This document shows, one piece after another, positions 42,417 through 50,840 of a DNA stretch of 64,000 bases. How positions within the stretch are numbered: position 1 is the stretch's first letter; every line of letters starts with the position of its first letter. The notes below the pieces were generated by a model that did not search any database, had not been told where the DNA came from, and saw only the letters and a list, made by a program, of their open reading frames with translations. The translations under genes and the position numbers were made by a program. Origin of the DNA: Arthrobacter rhizophilus. Its GTDB lineage: Bacteria; Actinomycetota; Actinomycetes; Actinomycetales; Micrococcaceae. Location of the stretch: contig NZ_JAPFFT010000022.1 of NCBI RefSeq assembly GCF_026241105.1, forward strand, positions 1 to 64,000, in the 5' to 3' direction.

Positions 42417-43411
42417 CAGTAGACCACTTTCGTGTAGGCTCCGTCGCTGTGGAGCGAACGGATCATTGCTTGGGCGAGCTGCGACGCGCGCAGTCCATCT
42501 TCACCAGTGGCGAGCGGCGCAGGCTCTCCCTTTTCGAGGGCTGAGATCCAGGCCTGAAGTTGCAAGCGGTAAGCGTCGGCGAAGCGTGGACGCCAGTCGG
42601 CAGGGATTTCGGAACTGCGCTTCCCCTCCTGCCGGACATCGAGGGCGGCCGGTTCCGGCAACGCGGCGGTGCCAAACTCTGAAACGACCTCGCACTGGGT
42701 GGTGTAGCCGTACTGCGCATTGAGGAAGAGCTCGAGGGTGGCGAGGGTGCCGTCAGCCGCGCGCAGGAGCATGAAGGCGGGGTCCCTCAGATCGCCCGTG
42801 CTGTGCCGGGAACTGCGCCCCGCTTGCCAGGACACTTCCGTGATGGGTGCGTCCAGCAGCCAGGGGATGATGTCGAGCTCGTGGATGGCGGAATTGGTGA
42901 TGGCGGATTCCGAGCTTGCACCCGGACCCGAGGACGCCGTCCGGCTGGTGCAATGGACCTGCAAGGGTTCGCCTTGGGTGCGCGCCCGGGTGGATTCGCG
43001 CAAAGCGACATAGCCCGGATCAAAGCGCCTCATGAAACCCATCGACAGCAGCCTGGCACCGGTGGCGGCGACGATATCGGCTTCGGCCTCCACAACTTCG
43101 CGGCTTTCAAGGAGCGTGGGAGCCAGCGGCTTTTCGCACAGCACCGGGGTCATCGCTTCGAAGCATTCCAACACCAGTCCGGCATGGGTGGAGTCATGGG
43201 AAGCGACGACGACGGCGTCAACCTCACTGGAGTTGATCAGCTCGGAAGGATCGGTGGTGATGCGTGCGGATGGCGGCGCGGCGGCCGCCGCACGTCCGGC
43301 GTCGAGGTCTGCCACAAAGGTGACTTCGGCCCCGCTGACGGTGGTGGAGAGGTTCTTGATGTGGTCTGCGCCCATGACACCGGCGCCAATAACGCCTACC
43401 CGGATCGGCAT
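42416..43411 (-). CDS. Gfo/Idh family oxidoreductase (myo-inositol 2-dehydrogenase-like)
   Basis: 331 aa from the ATG at 43411 (GGGAAG upstream; an upstream in-frame start lacks support). VGVIGAGVMGADHIKNLST, CEKPLAPTLLESR, GFMRRFDPGYVALRE and SAIHELDIIPWLL resemble the IolG at 53868. First of the five-gene run, downstream of the ABC transporter operon with a 111-bp gap. Confidence 0.85.
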   Translation of the reverse strand: MPIRVGVIGAGVMGADHIKNLSTTVSGAEVTFVADLDAGRAAAAAPPSARITTDPSELINSSEVDAVVVASHDSTHAGLVLECFEAMTPVLCEKPLAPTLLESREVVEAEADIVAATGARLLSMGFMRRFDPGYVALRESTRARTQGEPLQVHCTSRTASSGPGASSESAITNSAIHELDIIPWLLDAPITEVSWQAGRSSRHSTGDLRDPAFMLLRAADGTLATLELFLNAQYGYTTQCEVVSEFGTAALPEPAALDVRQEGKRSSEIPADWRPRFADAYRLQLQAWISALEKGEPAPLATGEDGLRASQLAQAMIRSLHSDGAYTKVVY

Positions 43412-43462
43412 GCTGTCTTCCCGTCTACTACTTCGTTCAGATTTCCGCGGTGGCATGGCGAG

Positions 43463-43495
43463 CGGGGGCCCGTCCGGTCTTCCGGCGGACCCCCG
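43463..43495 (-). terminator. Possible imperfect terminator after ABC transporter genes
   Basis: G+C-rich imperfect hairpin (CGGGGG with CCCCCG, inner GTCCGG/CCGGCGGAC, loop TCTT) in the 111-bp gap between the ABC ATPase and the dehydrogenase run. Confidence 0.4.
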
Positions 43496-43522
43496 ACTCC
43501 GTCCGCGCTGTGTCCCTGCGCG

Positions 43523-44476
43523 CTAGGCGTGCCGCGGGCTGTTTTCCCTTGAGGCGTCGGCGACGTCGGCGACGTCGGCAGCTTCGGCTACCCCGGCGAC
43601 TTCGGCTTGGACTTCCTTGAGGGCCTCTGTGTGGCCGCCGAGTTGTTCGAGCTCGTGGGCGAGTTCGGCCAGTTCCGCGCCGCCGGCCATCTGGGCGGTC
43701 AACTCGTCCAGGGTGATGTCCTTCTTGTCGTAGTAGCCGATCGACTTGCCGCGCTTGAGCAGCAGGAACCGGTCACCCACGGGGAAGGCGTGGTGCGGGT
43801 TGTGGGTGATGAAGATGACGCCCAGCCCGCGGTCGCGGGCCTGCAGGATGTAGCGGAGCACGACGCCGGACTGCTTGACACCCAGCGCGGCCGTCGGTTC
43901 GTCCAGGATCAACACCTTCGCCCCGAAATACACGGCCCTCGCGATCGCCACGCACTGACGCTCACCGCCGGAGAGCTGGCCGATGGGCTGTTCCACATCG
44001 CGCAGGTCGATGCCCATCTGGGCCAGTTCCTTGAGCGTGATGTCCTTCATCTTCTGGACATCCATGCTCTTGAACGGCCCCCAGCCCGTGGTCAGTTCCG
44101 AACCGAGGAAGAAGTTCCGCCAGATCGGCATCAGCGGGACCACGGCCAGGTCCTGGTACACCGTGGCGATGCCGGCGTCCAGGGCGTCCCGGGGTGAGTT
44201 GAATTTCCGCGCATCTCCCATGACGTGCAGCACGCCTTCGTCGTGCTGGTGCAGGCCGGCGATGATCTTGATCAGCGTGGACTTGCCCGCGCCGTTGTCG
44301 CCCAGGACGCAGGTGACACGGCCGTTGTCCACGGCCATGGTCACATCGCGCAGGGCGATGATGTTCCCGTAGTGCTTGCCCACGCCCTCCAGGGAGAGCA
44401 GGTGCACGGGGGTGTGGGTCAGCGGATCCTTTTCATCCTTGAGCAGGGTCTGCTGGTCGATCTGTTTGGCATTCAT
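43523..44476 (-). CDS. Sugar ABC transporter ATP-binding protein (CUT2, single cassette)
   Basis: 317 aa. Walker A GDNGAGKST, signature LSGGERQ, Walker B VLILDEPTAAL, with THNPHHAFPVGD in the switch region, typical of FrcA-type ATPases. Most CUT2 ATPases (RbsA) have two cassettes in about 500 aa; this has one. The C-terminus is an Ala/Asp/Val-rich tail with ADVADVAD, coded by a 9-bp DNA repeat near 43554-43580. Third gene of a binding protein-permease-ATPase operon, likely for inositol or a related sugar. Confidence 0.88.
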   Translation of the reverse strand: MNAKQIDQQTLLKDEKDPLTHTPVHLLSLEGVGKHYGNIIALRDVTMAVDNGRVTCVLGDNGAGKSTLIKIIAGLHQHDEGVLHVMGDARKFNSPRDALDAGIATVYQDLAVVPLMPIWRNFFLGSELTTGWGPFKSMDVQKMKDITLKELAQMGIDLRDVEQPIGQLSGGERQCVAIARAVYFGAKVLILDEPTAALGVKQSGVVLRYILQARDRGLGVIFITHNPHHAFPVGDRFLLLKRGKSIGYYDKKDITLDELTAQMAGGAELAELAHELEQLGGHTEALKEVQAEVAGVAEAADVADVADASRENSPRHA

Positions 44477-44492
44477 GTTCTGTCCGCCCCTT

Positions 44493-45551
44493 CTACTTGA
44501 GCTCTGCGCGGCGTTTGACGATGAGGTTCACGATGGTGGCCAGGAGCAGCATCAGGCCCAGGAAGAACTTGAACCAATCCGGGTTCCACTGCGCGTACAC
44601 GATGCCCTTGTTGGCCATGCCGAAGATGAACGCACCGATCGCACCGCCCACCGCCGAACCGTAACCACCGGTCAGGAGGCAACCGCCGATGACCGCGGCG
44701 ATGATGTAGAGGAACTCGTTGCCCACGCCCTCACCGGACTGCACGGCGTCGAAGGCGAAGAGGTTGTGCATGCCCAGGATCCAGCCGCAGAAGCCGACCG
44801 CCATGAACAGGCCGATCTTGGTCTTCGTCACAGGAACACCCACGGCACGGGCAGCGTTCGCGTCACCGCCCACGGCGAAGATCCAGTTGCCCACCTTGGT
44901 CCGAAGCAGCACCCACGAAGCAATGGCCACGAGGATGATCCAGAAGAACACCGTGATCTTGACCTCGACGCCGCCGATGCTGATGGAGGAGGCGAACACC
45001 GCATGGGCGGAGTCGAACCCGTCCAGCTTGGAGATCGACGGGGAGGACACGCTGCCGCCGATGAGGCGGGTCAGGGCCAGGTTCAGGCCCGTGAGCATCA
45101 AGAACGTCGCCAGGGTGACGATGAAGCTGGGCAGTTTCGTCTTGACAAGGATCCAGCCGTTGACGAAACCGATCCCCAAAGAAACGACGAGCGCCAGCAC
45201 GACGCCGACCCACGCGTTCAGTGAGAAGTTCCAGCTGAACAGCGAGGCAGTCAGGGCCGAGGAGATCACGGCCACACCGGTGGAAAGGTCGAACTCGCCG
45301 CCGATCATCAACAGCGACACCCCCACCGCCATGATCCCGATCGTGGAAGACCCATACAGGATCGTAGCCAAAGCGTTCGGCTGAGTGAACGTCGGGGACA
45401 CCGAAGCGAAGAAAATGAAGAGGACAACGGCCCCCACAAGGGCGCCGACTTCGGGCCTCCCCAAAAACTTCTGGATCGGGCTACGGCGTCCGATCCGCTC
45501 ATCGCCGGGGGCCGAAGCCGGTGCCGGCGGCAGGGTTGCTGTGTTTGCCAT
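44493..45551 (-). CDS. Sugar ABC transporter permease (CUT2, RbsC-like)
   Basis: 352 aa, about nine to ten membrane spans. Family blocks include GVSLLMIGGEFDLSTG, FIVTLATFLMLTGLN, GGDANAARAVGVPV and YIIAAVIGGCLLTGGYGS. AAGGAG precedes the ATG. Lies 16 nt before the ATPase gene and 64 nt after the binding-protein gene. Confidence 0.92.
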   Translation of the reverse strand: MANTATLPPAPASAPGDERIGRRSPIQKFLGRPEVGALVGAVVLFIFFASVSPTFTQPNALATILYGSSTIGIMAVGVSLLMIGGEFDLSTGVAVISSALTASLFSWNFSLNAWVGVVLALVVSLGIGFVNGWILVKTKLPSFIVTLATFLMLTGLNLALTRLIGGSVSSPSISKLDGFDSAHAVFASSISIGGVEVKITVFFWIILVAIASWVLLRTKVGNWIFAVGGDANAARAVGVPVTKTKIGLFMAVGFCGWILGMHNLFAFDAVQSGEGVGNEFLYIIAAVIGGCLLTGGYGSAVGGAIGAFIFGMANKGIVYAQWNPDWFKFFLGLMLLLATIVNLIVKRRAELK

Positions 45552-45615
45552 AGGAAGAACTCCTTGTTGGTCAGGCCGCGCGGCGGTCGCCCGCCGCGCG
45601 GCCAGAATCCTGGAT

Positions 45616-46611
45616 CTAGCGGACGCCCTGCTGGGCGAATTTGAGGACGTCGGAAGCGTTGGACTTGTCCACGATAGTGGGACCGGTCAGGACCGGCTGG
45701 CCGCCACCGAGCTTGAAACCTCCGCGCTTGGCCTGCCACAGGGAGTCAACGGACATGTAGCCCTGGAGCCACGGCTGCTGGTCAACGGTGAAGATCACAG
45801 CACCGTCGACGATCTTCTGGGCGAGGTCCGCGTTCAGGTCGAAGCTCGCAACCTTTGCAGAGCTGCTGGCATCCGTGACCGACTTGAGGAGGGTGAGCGT
45901 GATCGGCGCGCCCAAGCCGATGATGACATCTGCATCCTTGGCTGCCTGAAGCTTCGCGGTGGCGGTGGACTGGACCGAGGTCATGTCCTTGCCGTCGACG
46001 TACAGGATCTCAGTCCCGGGTACCTTCGCCTTGACGCCAGCACACCGTGCCTCGAGGCCAACGTGGCCCTGCTGCTGGATCACGCAAACCGGGTGCTTGA
46101 AGCCTTGGGAAGCGAGTCTGGTGCCTACGGCCTCGCCGGCGAGTTTCTCATTCGAACCGAAGTGAGTGAAAGCTCCGAGCTGCGCCGAGACGCCCTCGCC
46201 TGCGTTAAGGCTCACTATCGGGATGCCGGCATCAGTGGCCTTTTTGAGGACGTCCTTGAGAGCATCCGGGGTGGCGAGGGTGACTGCAATGCCGTCAACC
46301 TTCTGGTCGATGGCCTGCTGGACCAGCTGCGCCTGGCGCCCAGCTTCGGGGTCGCTTGTGTAGAGGAGGTCAACATTGTCCTTCGCGGACGCTTCCTCAG
46401 CGCCCTTGCGGACGATATCCCAGAACGTATCGCCCGCTGCGGCGTGGGTGATGAGGGCGACTTTCATGCGGGGAGTACTCACGGCCTGCCCGCCGGCGGC
46501 GGCATTGCCGGTGTCAGCCGGCTTCCCGCCTTGGGTGGAACAAGCACTGAGAGCCATCATCGGAACGACGGCCGCCACAAGTGCCGCCTTCCGCCAGGAA
46601 AACTTCTTCAC
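45616..46611 (-). CDS. Sugar ABC transporter substrate-binding lipoprotein
   Basis: 331 aa periplasmic-binding-protein type 1 fold. Lipobox LSAC with Cys24; core TPRMKVALITHAAAGDTFWDIV and DADVIIGLGAP, ending in the usual TGPTIVDKSNASDV. The GTG start has a strong AAAGGAG site. First gene of the transporter operon; its promoter is preceded by the inositol-regulon box at 46710-46723, so myo-inositol or another inositol is the likely ligand. Confidence 0.9.
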   Translation of the reverse strand: MKKFSWRKAALVAAVVPMMALSACSTQGGKPADTGNAAAGGQAVSTPRMKVALITHAAAGDTFWDIVRKGAEEASAKDNVDLLYTSDPEAGRQAQLVQQAIDQKVDGIAVTLATPDALKDVLKKATDAGIPIVSLNAGEGVSAQLGAFTHFGSNEKLAGEAVGTRLASQGFKHPVCVIQQQGHVGLEARCAGVKAKVPGTEILYVDGKDMTSVQSTATAKLQAAKDADVIIGLGAPITLTLLKSVTDASSSAKVASFDLNADLAQKIVDGAVIFTVDQQPWLQGYMSVDSLWQAKRGGFKLGGGQPVLTGPTIVDKSNASDVLKFAQQGVR

Positions 46612-46677
46612 GATTTATCTCCTTTGATTGGGGTTGTGGCCCTGCCACTCTGCAGGAGCTCAAAGCCCTCTACACAG

Positions 46678-46706
46678 ATCATGGTGACTAGCCTCACAGA
46701 TGTCAA
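46678..46706 (-). promoter_or_regulatory. Predicted promoter of the sugar ABC operon
   Basis: Minus-strand TTGACA (46706-46701) and CATGAT (46683-46678), 17-bp spacer, 67 nt before the GTG start. Confidence 0.55.
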
Positions 46707-46709
46707 TAC

Positions 46710-46723
46710 TTTGTCCTGACATT
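46710..46723. promoter_or_regulatory. Inositol-regulon box before sugar ABC operon
   Basis: TTTGTCCTGACATT, directly upstream of the -35 at 46701-46706. Core TGTCCTGACA is itself a near palindrome (TGTC-CT-GACA). Confidence 0.6.
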
Positions 46724-46758
46724 AGGATGTTTTTACGTGAAGGAGCTACTTGATGACG

Positions 46759-46901
46759 TGGGCCCACGCCGCCAGGGTTCCCTGGCCGTGGGGCCCCGCC
46801 GGCGAGGGACCCGGCCTGAGCTTGCGAAGGCTGGGAGCCGGCGGGGACTTGCGAGGCGGGGGGTGGCGGTTTGGGCCCACGCCGCCAGGGTTCCCTGGCC
46901 G
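46759..46901. repeat. Pair of 30-bp direct repeats
   Basis: Identical copies at 46759-46788 and 46872-46901, each starting TGGGCCCACGCCGCC and ending CCCTGGCCG, 113 bp apart. The sequence between and after also repeats GAGGC/GGCGG words. Function unknown. Confidence 0.8.
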
Positions 46902-46930
46902 AGCCTGCGAGGCGAGGGTGGCGGTGGGGA

Positions 46931-47950
46931 CTAACGTGTCGCGCGGGGCAGTCTCGCTGTGGTGCTGCGGACAACCAGGACGGGATCGATCAAGGTCTGC
47001 TGGGGTTTGATGGCAGGATCTTGAATCCTGACGAGCAGCCTGTGCGCGACTTCAACTCCCACAAGATCGCTGCGGTTGTCGATGGACGTGATGTCCAGGT
47101 ACCTCGATTTGGCCAGTGGAGAGTTGTCGTAGCCGATCACCGAGATGTCGCTGGGCACGTCGAGCCCGCGCGCCTTGAGGGCAGCGAATGCGCCCACGGC
47201 CATGGTGTCATTGGCGGCAAAGATCGCCGTCGTGTCCGGGTGGTGTTCGAGCAGCCAAGAGGCGGCGATGTAACCGTCCTCCTCCGAGGTGCCTTTGGAC
47301 TCGGCAACCAAGAGTTCGACGCCGGCCGCCTGGATCTGCTGCCGGAAACCCGCGCGCCGGTGGGCTGACGCGCCGTCGGACCCTGAGAGATGACCGATGC
47401 GGGTATGACCCAGCCCCAGCAAGTGGCTGGCAGCCATGCCGCCTCCGCCGTCGTCGTCGTTCGTTATGAGATCGGCGCCGGCCGGCACCCCCTTGCGCCA
47501 CCCGGCCACCACTGTAGGGACCCATGTCCGGGCCAGCATGGACTCACTCGGTTCCGCGGCGATGACAAGCGCGTCAACATGCATGGCAAGAAGCCCGTCG
47601 GCGGCTTCCTTGATGCGGTTCTCGCCGGGCTGGGAGTCGGCCAGCATGACGTGGTAACCGAGGTCCGAGAGAACCGACTCCATGCCCCTGAGGAGATCGA
47701 CGAACCAGAGGTTCCTGTAGTCGTCAATTAGCAGGCCAATGCTCTTGGTCCGATTGCTCGCAAGTGTGGTGGCGGCCCGGCTGGGGCGGTAGCCGAGCTC
47801 CGACATTGCCGTCTGGACGGCTTCACGGCGCTTGTTGCTGACCTTCTCCGGCGACTGGAGGACCAATGACACCAACGACGGCGAGACGCCGGCGTGTTTG
47901 GCAACGTCATAGATGGTCGGGCGGCGGGTTTTGGGACTTGTCGAACTCAC
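46931..47950 (-). CDS. LacI family transcriptional regulator
   Basis: 339 aa from the GTG at 47950 (AAAGG upstream); a TTG at 47980 would add ten residues. HTH at about 13-60 (TIYDVAKHAGVSPSLVSLVL), then a periplasmic-binding-type sensor domain (KSIGLLIDDYRNLWFVDLLRG; FAANDTMAVGAFAAL; VIGYDNSPLA). Divergent from a dehydrogenase/isomerase pair; a LacI-type operator lies at 48043-48056 in that promoter. Effector likely a sugar or cyclitol. Confidence 0.88.
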   Translation of the reverse strand: MSSTSPKTRRPTIYDVAKHAGVSPSLVSLVLQSPEKVSNKRREAVQTAMSELGYRPSRAATTLASNRTKSIGLLIDDYRNLWFVDLLRGMESVLSDLGYHVMLADSQPGENRIKEAADGLLAMHVDALVIAAEPSESMLARTWVPTVVAGWRKGVPAGADLITNDDDGGGGMAASHLLGLGHTRIGHLSGSDGASAHRRAGFRQQIQAAGVELLVAESKGTSEEDGYIAASWLLEHHPDTTAIFAANDTMAVGAFAALKARGLDVPSDISVIGYDNSPLAKSRYLDITSIDNRSDLVGVEVAHRLLVRIQDPAIKPQQTLIDPVLVVRSTTARLPRATR

Positions 47951-47996
47951 GATTCGGGAACCTTTCCACTCTGTTGTCAAGGGTATTCGCGGGACA

Positions 47997-48025
47997 TTGA
48001 CAGGACATACTCACATGATTATGCT
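47997..48025 (+). promoter_or_regulatory. Predicted promoter of the 48108-50302 operon
   Basis: TTGACA at 47997-48002 and TATGCT at 48020-48025, 17-bp spacer, 82 nt before the ATG. Confidence 0.65.
47998..48009. promoter_or_regulatory. Inositol-regulon box over the -35 element
   Basis: TGACAGGACATA, the reverse orientation of the TATGTCCTGTCA form, overlapping the -35 at 47997-48002. Binding here would block the promoter. Confidence 0.5.
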
Positions 48026-48042
48026 TTGAGTCCGGTGCTAAA

Positions 48043-48056
48043 TTGTAGCGCTCCAA
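48043..48056. promoter_or_regulatory. LacI-type operator
   Basis: TTGTAGCGCTCCAA, palindromic around AGCGCT with one mismatched pair, as in typical LacI-family operators with a central CG. It lies 18 nt after the -10 and is well placed for repression by the divergent LacI protein. Confidence 0.6.
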
Positions 48057-48107
48057 AATGCCACCAGAGGTGTTCGGCACCCAGGCTTAATTTCGAAGGA
48101 GAAATCA

Positions 48108-49286
48108 ATGGCTGAGAGCTTAGGAGTCGCCGTCATCGGCGCAGGAATGGCCGGCAAGGCGCACGCGTCGGCATACCGCACAGCGTCCGCCCTTTACAGC
48201 CCCGTGCTTCCGCCGGTGCGCCTCGTATCGATCGGCGACGTGAACGCACAGTTCGGGTCCCTCGCTGCCCGACGTTTTGGCTACGAACGCAATGACACCT
48301 CGTGGCAGGCGATCGCAGAAGCAGACGACATCGACGTCGTGAGCGTCGTCATCGCGAATTCCCTCCACCGCGAGGTCGTCGAGGGACTCCTGGCCGCAGG
48401 CAAGCATGTCCTGTGCGAGAAGCCGCTGAGCGACTCCCTCGAGGACGCCCGCGCCATGGCGGATGCAGCCCGCAACGCTTCCAGCATCGCGCGCATTGGC
48501 TTCACGTTCCGCCGCACGCCCGGCATCGCCTACATCCGCGACTTGATCCGCACCGGCGTCCTCGGCAAGGTGCTGCATTTCAGCGGCCGCTACTGGACCG
48601 ACTACGGCTTCAGCCCTTCCGCTCCCATGAGCTGGCGCTACAAGGGCGGCCCCGGCTCGGGTGCTCTGGCCGACGTCGGAAGCCACTTGGCCTACGTCTC
48701 CGAGTTCCTCTGCGGCGACATCAAATCCATCAGCGGCGGGCGCCTGAGCACCGTGATCGGCAAGCGCCCACTGCCGCTCGCAGCCGTCATGGGCCACGAC
48801 CACGCAGCGGTGAGCGACACGTTCGAGGCCGTGGAGAACGACGACTACGCGGCCTTCAATGCAGAGTTCGAAAACGGCGCCGGCAGCTTTGAAGTCTCCC
48901 GCGTCGCAGCCGGCCATGCCAACAGCCTCAACTTCGAAGTGTTCTGCGAGAACGGTGCGGCCAAATTCGACCAGCGCCGTCCCTCCGAAATCCAGCTGTT
49001 CCTTAACGATGGCTCCGCGAACGAGAACGGCTACCGCCAGGTCGTCCTCGGCCCGGGCCACCCGTACATCGCCGGCGGCCTCGCCATGGACGCCCCCGAG
49101 GTTGGCTTCGGCCAGAACGACGCCTTCGGCTACCAGGCCCGCGCGTTCCTTGAAGAGGTTGCCGGTTTGCCGGAATCCGAGTCACTCCCCCGCTGCGCCA
49201 CGTTCGACGAGGGCGTGCGCAACATGGAACTGCTCGGCGCAGTCACGGAATCCGCGCTCAACAACGGAAAGACGATCACGCTATGA
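48108..49286 (+). CDS. Gfo/Idh family oxidoreductase
   Basis: 392 aa. VAVIGAGMAGKAHASAY start, CEKPLSDSLEDARAM, GSGALADVGSHLAYVSEFL with Asp/His. Longer than IolG (about 340), of the type often paired with sugar isomerases. AAGGAG precedes the ATG. Coupled by ATGA to the TIM-barrel gene behind it and under the combined LacI/inositol-box promoter. Substrate probably a sugar or cyclitol. Confidence 0.85.
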   Translation: MAESLGVAVIGAGMAGKAHASAYRTASALYSPVLPPVRLVSIGDVNAQFGSLAARRFGYERNDTSWQAIAEADDIDVVSVVIANSLHREVVEGLLAAGKHVLCEKPLSDSLEDARAMADAARNASSIARIGFTFRRTPGIAYIRDLIRTGVLGKVLHFSGRYWTDYGFSPSAPMSWRYKGGPGSGALADVGSHLAYVSEFLCGDIKSISGGRLSTVIGKRPLPLAAVMGHDHAAVSDTFEAVENDDYAAFNAEFENGAGSFEVSRVAAGHANSLNFEVFCENGAAKFDQRRPSEIQLFLNDGSANENGYRQVVLGPGHPYIAGGLAMDAPEVGFGQNDAFGYQARAFLEEVAGLPESESLPRCATFDEGVRNMELLGAVTESALNNGKTITL

Positions 49287-50302
49287 AACTCGGCGTCTAC
49301 AACGCAATCCTGCACGACCGGCCGCTTCCTGAGGCCCTCAAGGTTATCGCTGACCTGGGCCTCTCGGGAATCGAGGTCAACACCGGCGGATTCCTGCCAG
49401 CGGTGCACGTCCCCACCTTCGACGACATCCTGGTATCGGATGCCGCGCGAGACGACTACCTCGGGATCTTCGAGGGCACCGGCGTCGCCATTGCAGGTCT
49501 GAACTGCAACGGCAACCCCCTGCACCCGAAGCATGAGATCGGCGAGAAGCATGCCGAGGACATCCGCCGCTCCATCCGGCTCGCGGAACGTCTCGGTCAG
49601 AACCGGGTGGTGACCATGTCCGGCTTGCCCGGCGGTGAGCCAGGCGCGACCGTGACCAACTGGATTGTCAACGCGTGGAATTCGGCGGCTTTGGATGTGT
49701 TGGATTACCAGTGGGACATCGCGGCGAAGTTCTGGCGCGAGACTGACCGCCTGGCCGCTGACCATGGCGTGAAGGTAGCCCTCGAGCTGCACCCGCAGAA
49801 CATCGTGTTCAACACAGCCGACGTGCACAAACTCATCGAGCTCACCGGCGCCACGCACGTCGGCGTCGAACTGGACGCTTCGCACTTGTTCTGGCAGCAG
49901 ATGGATCCGGTGGCTGTGGTCCGCGAACTCGGACCCCTGGTTTTCCAGGCCGCCGCGAAAGATGTCCGCGTGAACACCTCGAATGCCGCCCTCTACGGCG
50001 TCCTCGACAACAGCTTCCGCCGGCTCTCGCCGGAAGAAAGCCGGACCAACCTTGGTGGCGACGAATGGGCCAATGAGTGGCCCAAGAACTCCGCGTGGGA
50101 CTTCGTGGCCCTCGGCCGCGGGCACGACACCGCCTACTGGACCGAGTTCCTGCGTGCGCTTCACGAGGTGGATCCCGGCATGCTGGTCAACATCGAGCAC
50201 GAAGACACCTCACTCGGCCGGATCGAAGGGCTTGAGGTGGCATCCAAGGTCCTGCGCGACGCCCACACTGCACTGGAGGCCTCGCTGAACGTGACGGCCT
50301 AG
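49283..50302 (+). CDS. Sugar phosphate isomerase/epimerase family TIM barrel protein
   Basis: 339 aa xylose-isomerase-like fold: MKLGVYNAILHDRPLPEAL, VALELHPQNIVFN, HVGVELDASHLFWQQMDP and VNIEHEDTSLG give the acidic/His metal ligands. Likely works on the product of the dehydrogenase it overlaps. An imperfect hairpin ends the operon. Exact reaction unknown. Confidence 0.83.
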   Translation: MKLGVYNAILHDRPLPEALKVIADLGLSGIEVNTGGFLPAVHVPTFDDILVSDAARDDYLGIFEGTGVAIAGLNCNGNPLHPKHEIGEKHAEDIRRSIRLAERLGQNRVVTMSGLPGGEPGATVTNWIVNAWNSAALDVLDYQWDIAAKFWRETDRLAADHGVKVALELHPQNIVFNTADVHKLIELTGATHVGVELDASHLFWQQMDPVAVVRELGPLVFQAAAKDVRVNTSNAALYGVLDNSFRRLSPEESRTNLGGDEWANEWPKNSAWDFVALGRGHDTAYWTEFLRALHEVDPGMLVNIEHEDTSLGRIEGLEVASKVLRDAHTALEASLNVTA

Positions 50303-50323
50303 CCAGTTCACCGAACCACAGAG

Positions 50324-50357
50324 GAGGGCCTCATCCGAAAAGTCGGATAAGGCCCTC
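50324..50357 (+). terminator. Terminator hairpin after dehydrogenase/isomerase pair
   Basis: 14-bp arms 50324-50337 and 50344-50357 (GAGGGCC...GGCCCTC) with one C/A-type mismatch and loop AAAAGT, 21 nt after the stop codon. Confidence 0.7.
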
Positions 50358-50459
50358 GGCGCTGGCCCGCAAGGCTTTCCGTTCCCGCCCTTGTATGCTG
50401 GATGATGAATCCATAAAATAGTCAAGCAAAGGCTTGTGCTGACGGGCAAGGAGGCAGTC

Positions 50460-50840
50460 ATGGAAGACTTCGCGGATTTCCGGGCACCGCTGTACGAGGT
50501 GAAGGCCAATCTGTTCAAGGGGCTGGCCCACCCGGTCAGGATCCGGGTACTGGAGCTGCTGTCGGCGGCACCCGAGGTGTCAGTGACAGAGCTTCTGGCC
50601 GCAACGGGCCTGGAGGCTTCGCACCTGTCCCAGCATCTGTCGGTGCTGCGCCGATACCACCTCGTCAAGGGAGAGCGACGGGCGCTACAGATGTTCTACA
50701 CCTTGGCGTACCCACAGGTCGCGGAGCTCCTCTCCGTGGCGAGACTGCTGCTCAACGACATGCTGCACACCACCCGGGCGCAGCTTGAGTCCTCAGAAGC
50801 GACTGCACCCGAGTCAGTCGCAGCGGCCAGCACCCGGTGA
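50460..50840 (+). CDS. ArsR family regulator without cysteines
   Basis: 126 aa winged HTH: LAHPVRIRVLELLSAAP, VTELLAATGLEASHLSQHLSVLRRYHLV. There is no cysteine in the chain, so classical thiolate metal or redox sensing is excluded; the C-terminus is low-complexity. Strong AAGGAGG site before ATG 50460. Its stop overlaps the SulP start (GTGA), so it presumably regulates its own operon with SulP and the 142-aa gene. Signal unknown. Confidence 0.88.
   Translation: MEDFADFRAPLYEVKANLFKGLAHPVRIRVLELLSAAPEVSVTELLAATGLEASHLSQHLSVLRRYHLVKGERRALQMFYTLAYPQVAELLSVARLLLNDMLHTTRAQLESSEATAPESVAAASTR

Larger units (their letters stand above)
46612..46930. other. 319-bp intergenic region with promoter and short repeats
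   Basis: Holds the transporter promoter and box (46678-46723), then G+C-rich sequence with a 30-bp direct repeat up to the lacI stop codon. No reading frame with a ribosome site was seen. Confidence 0.6.
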
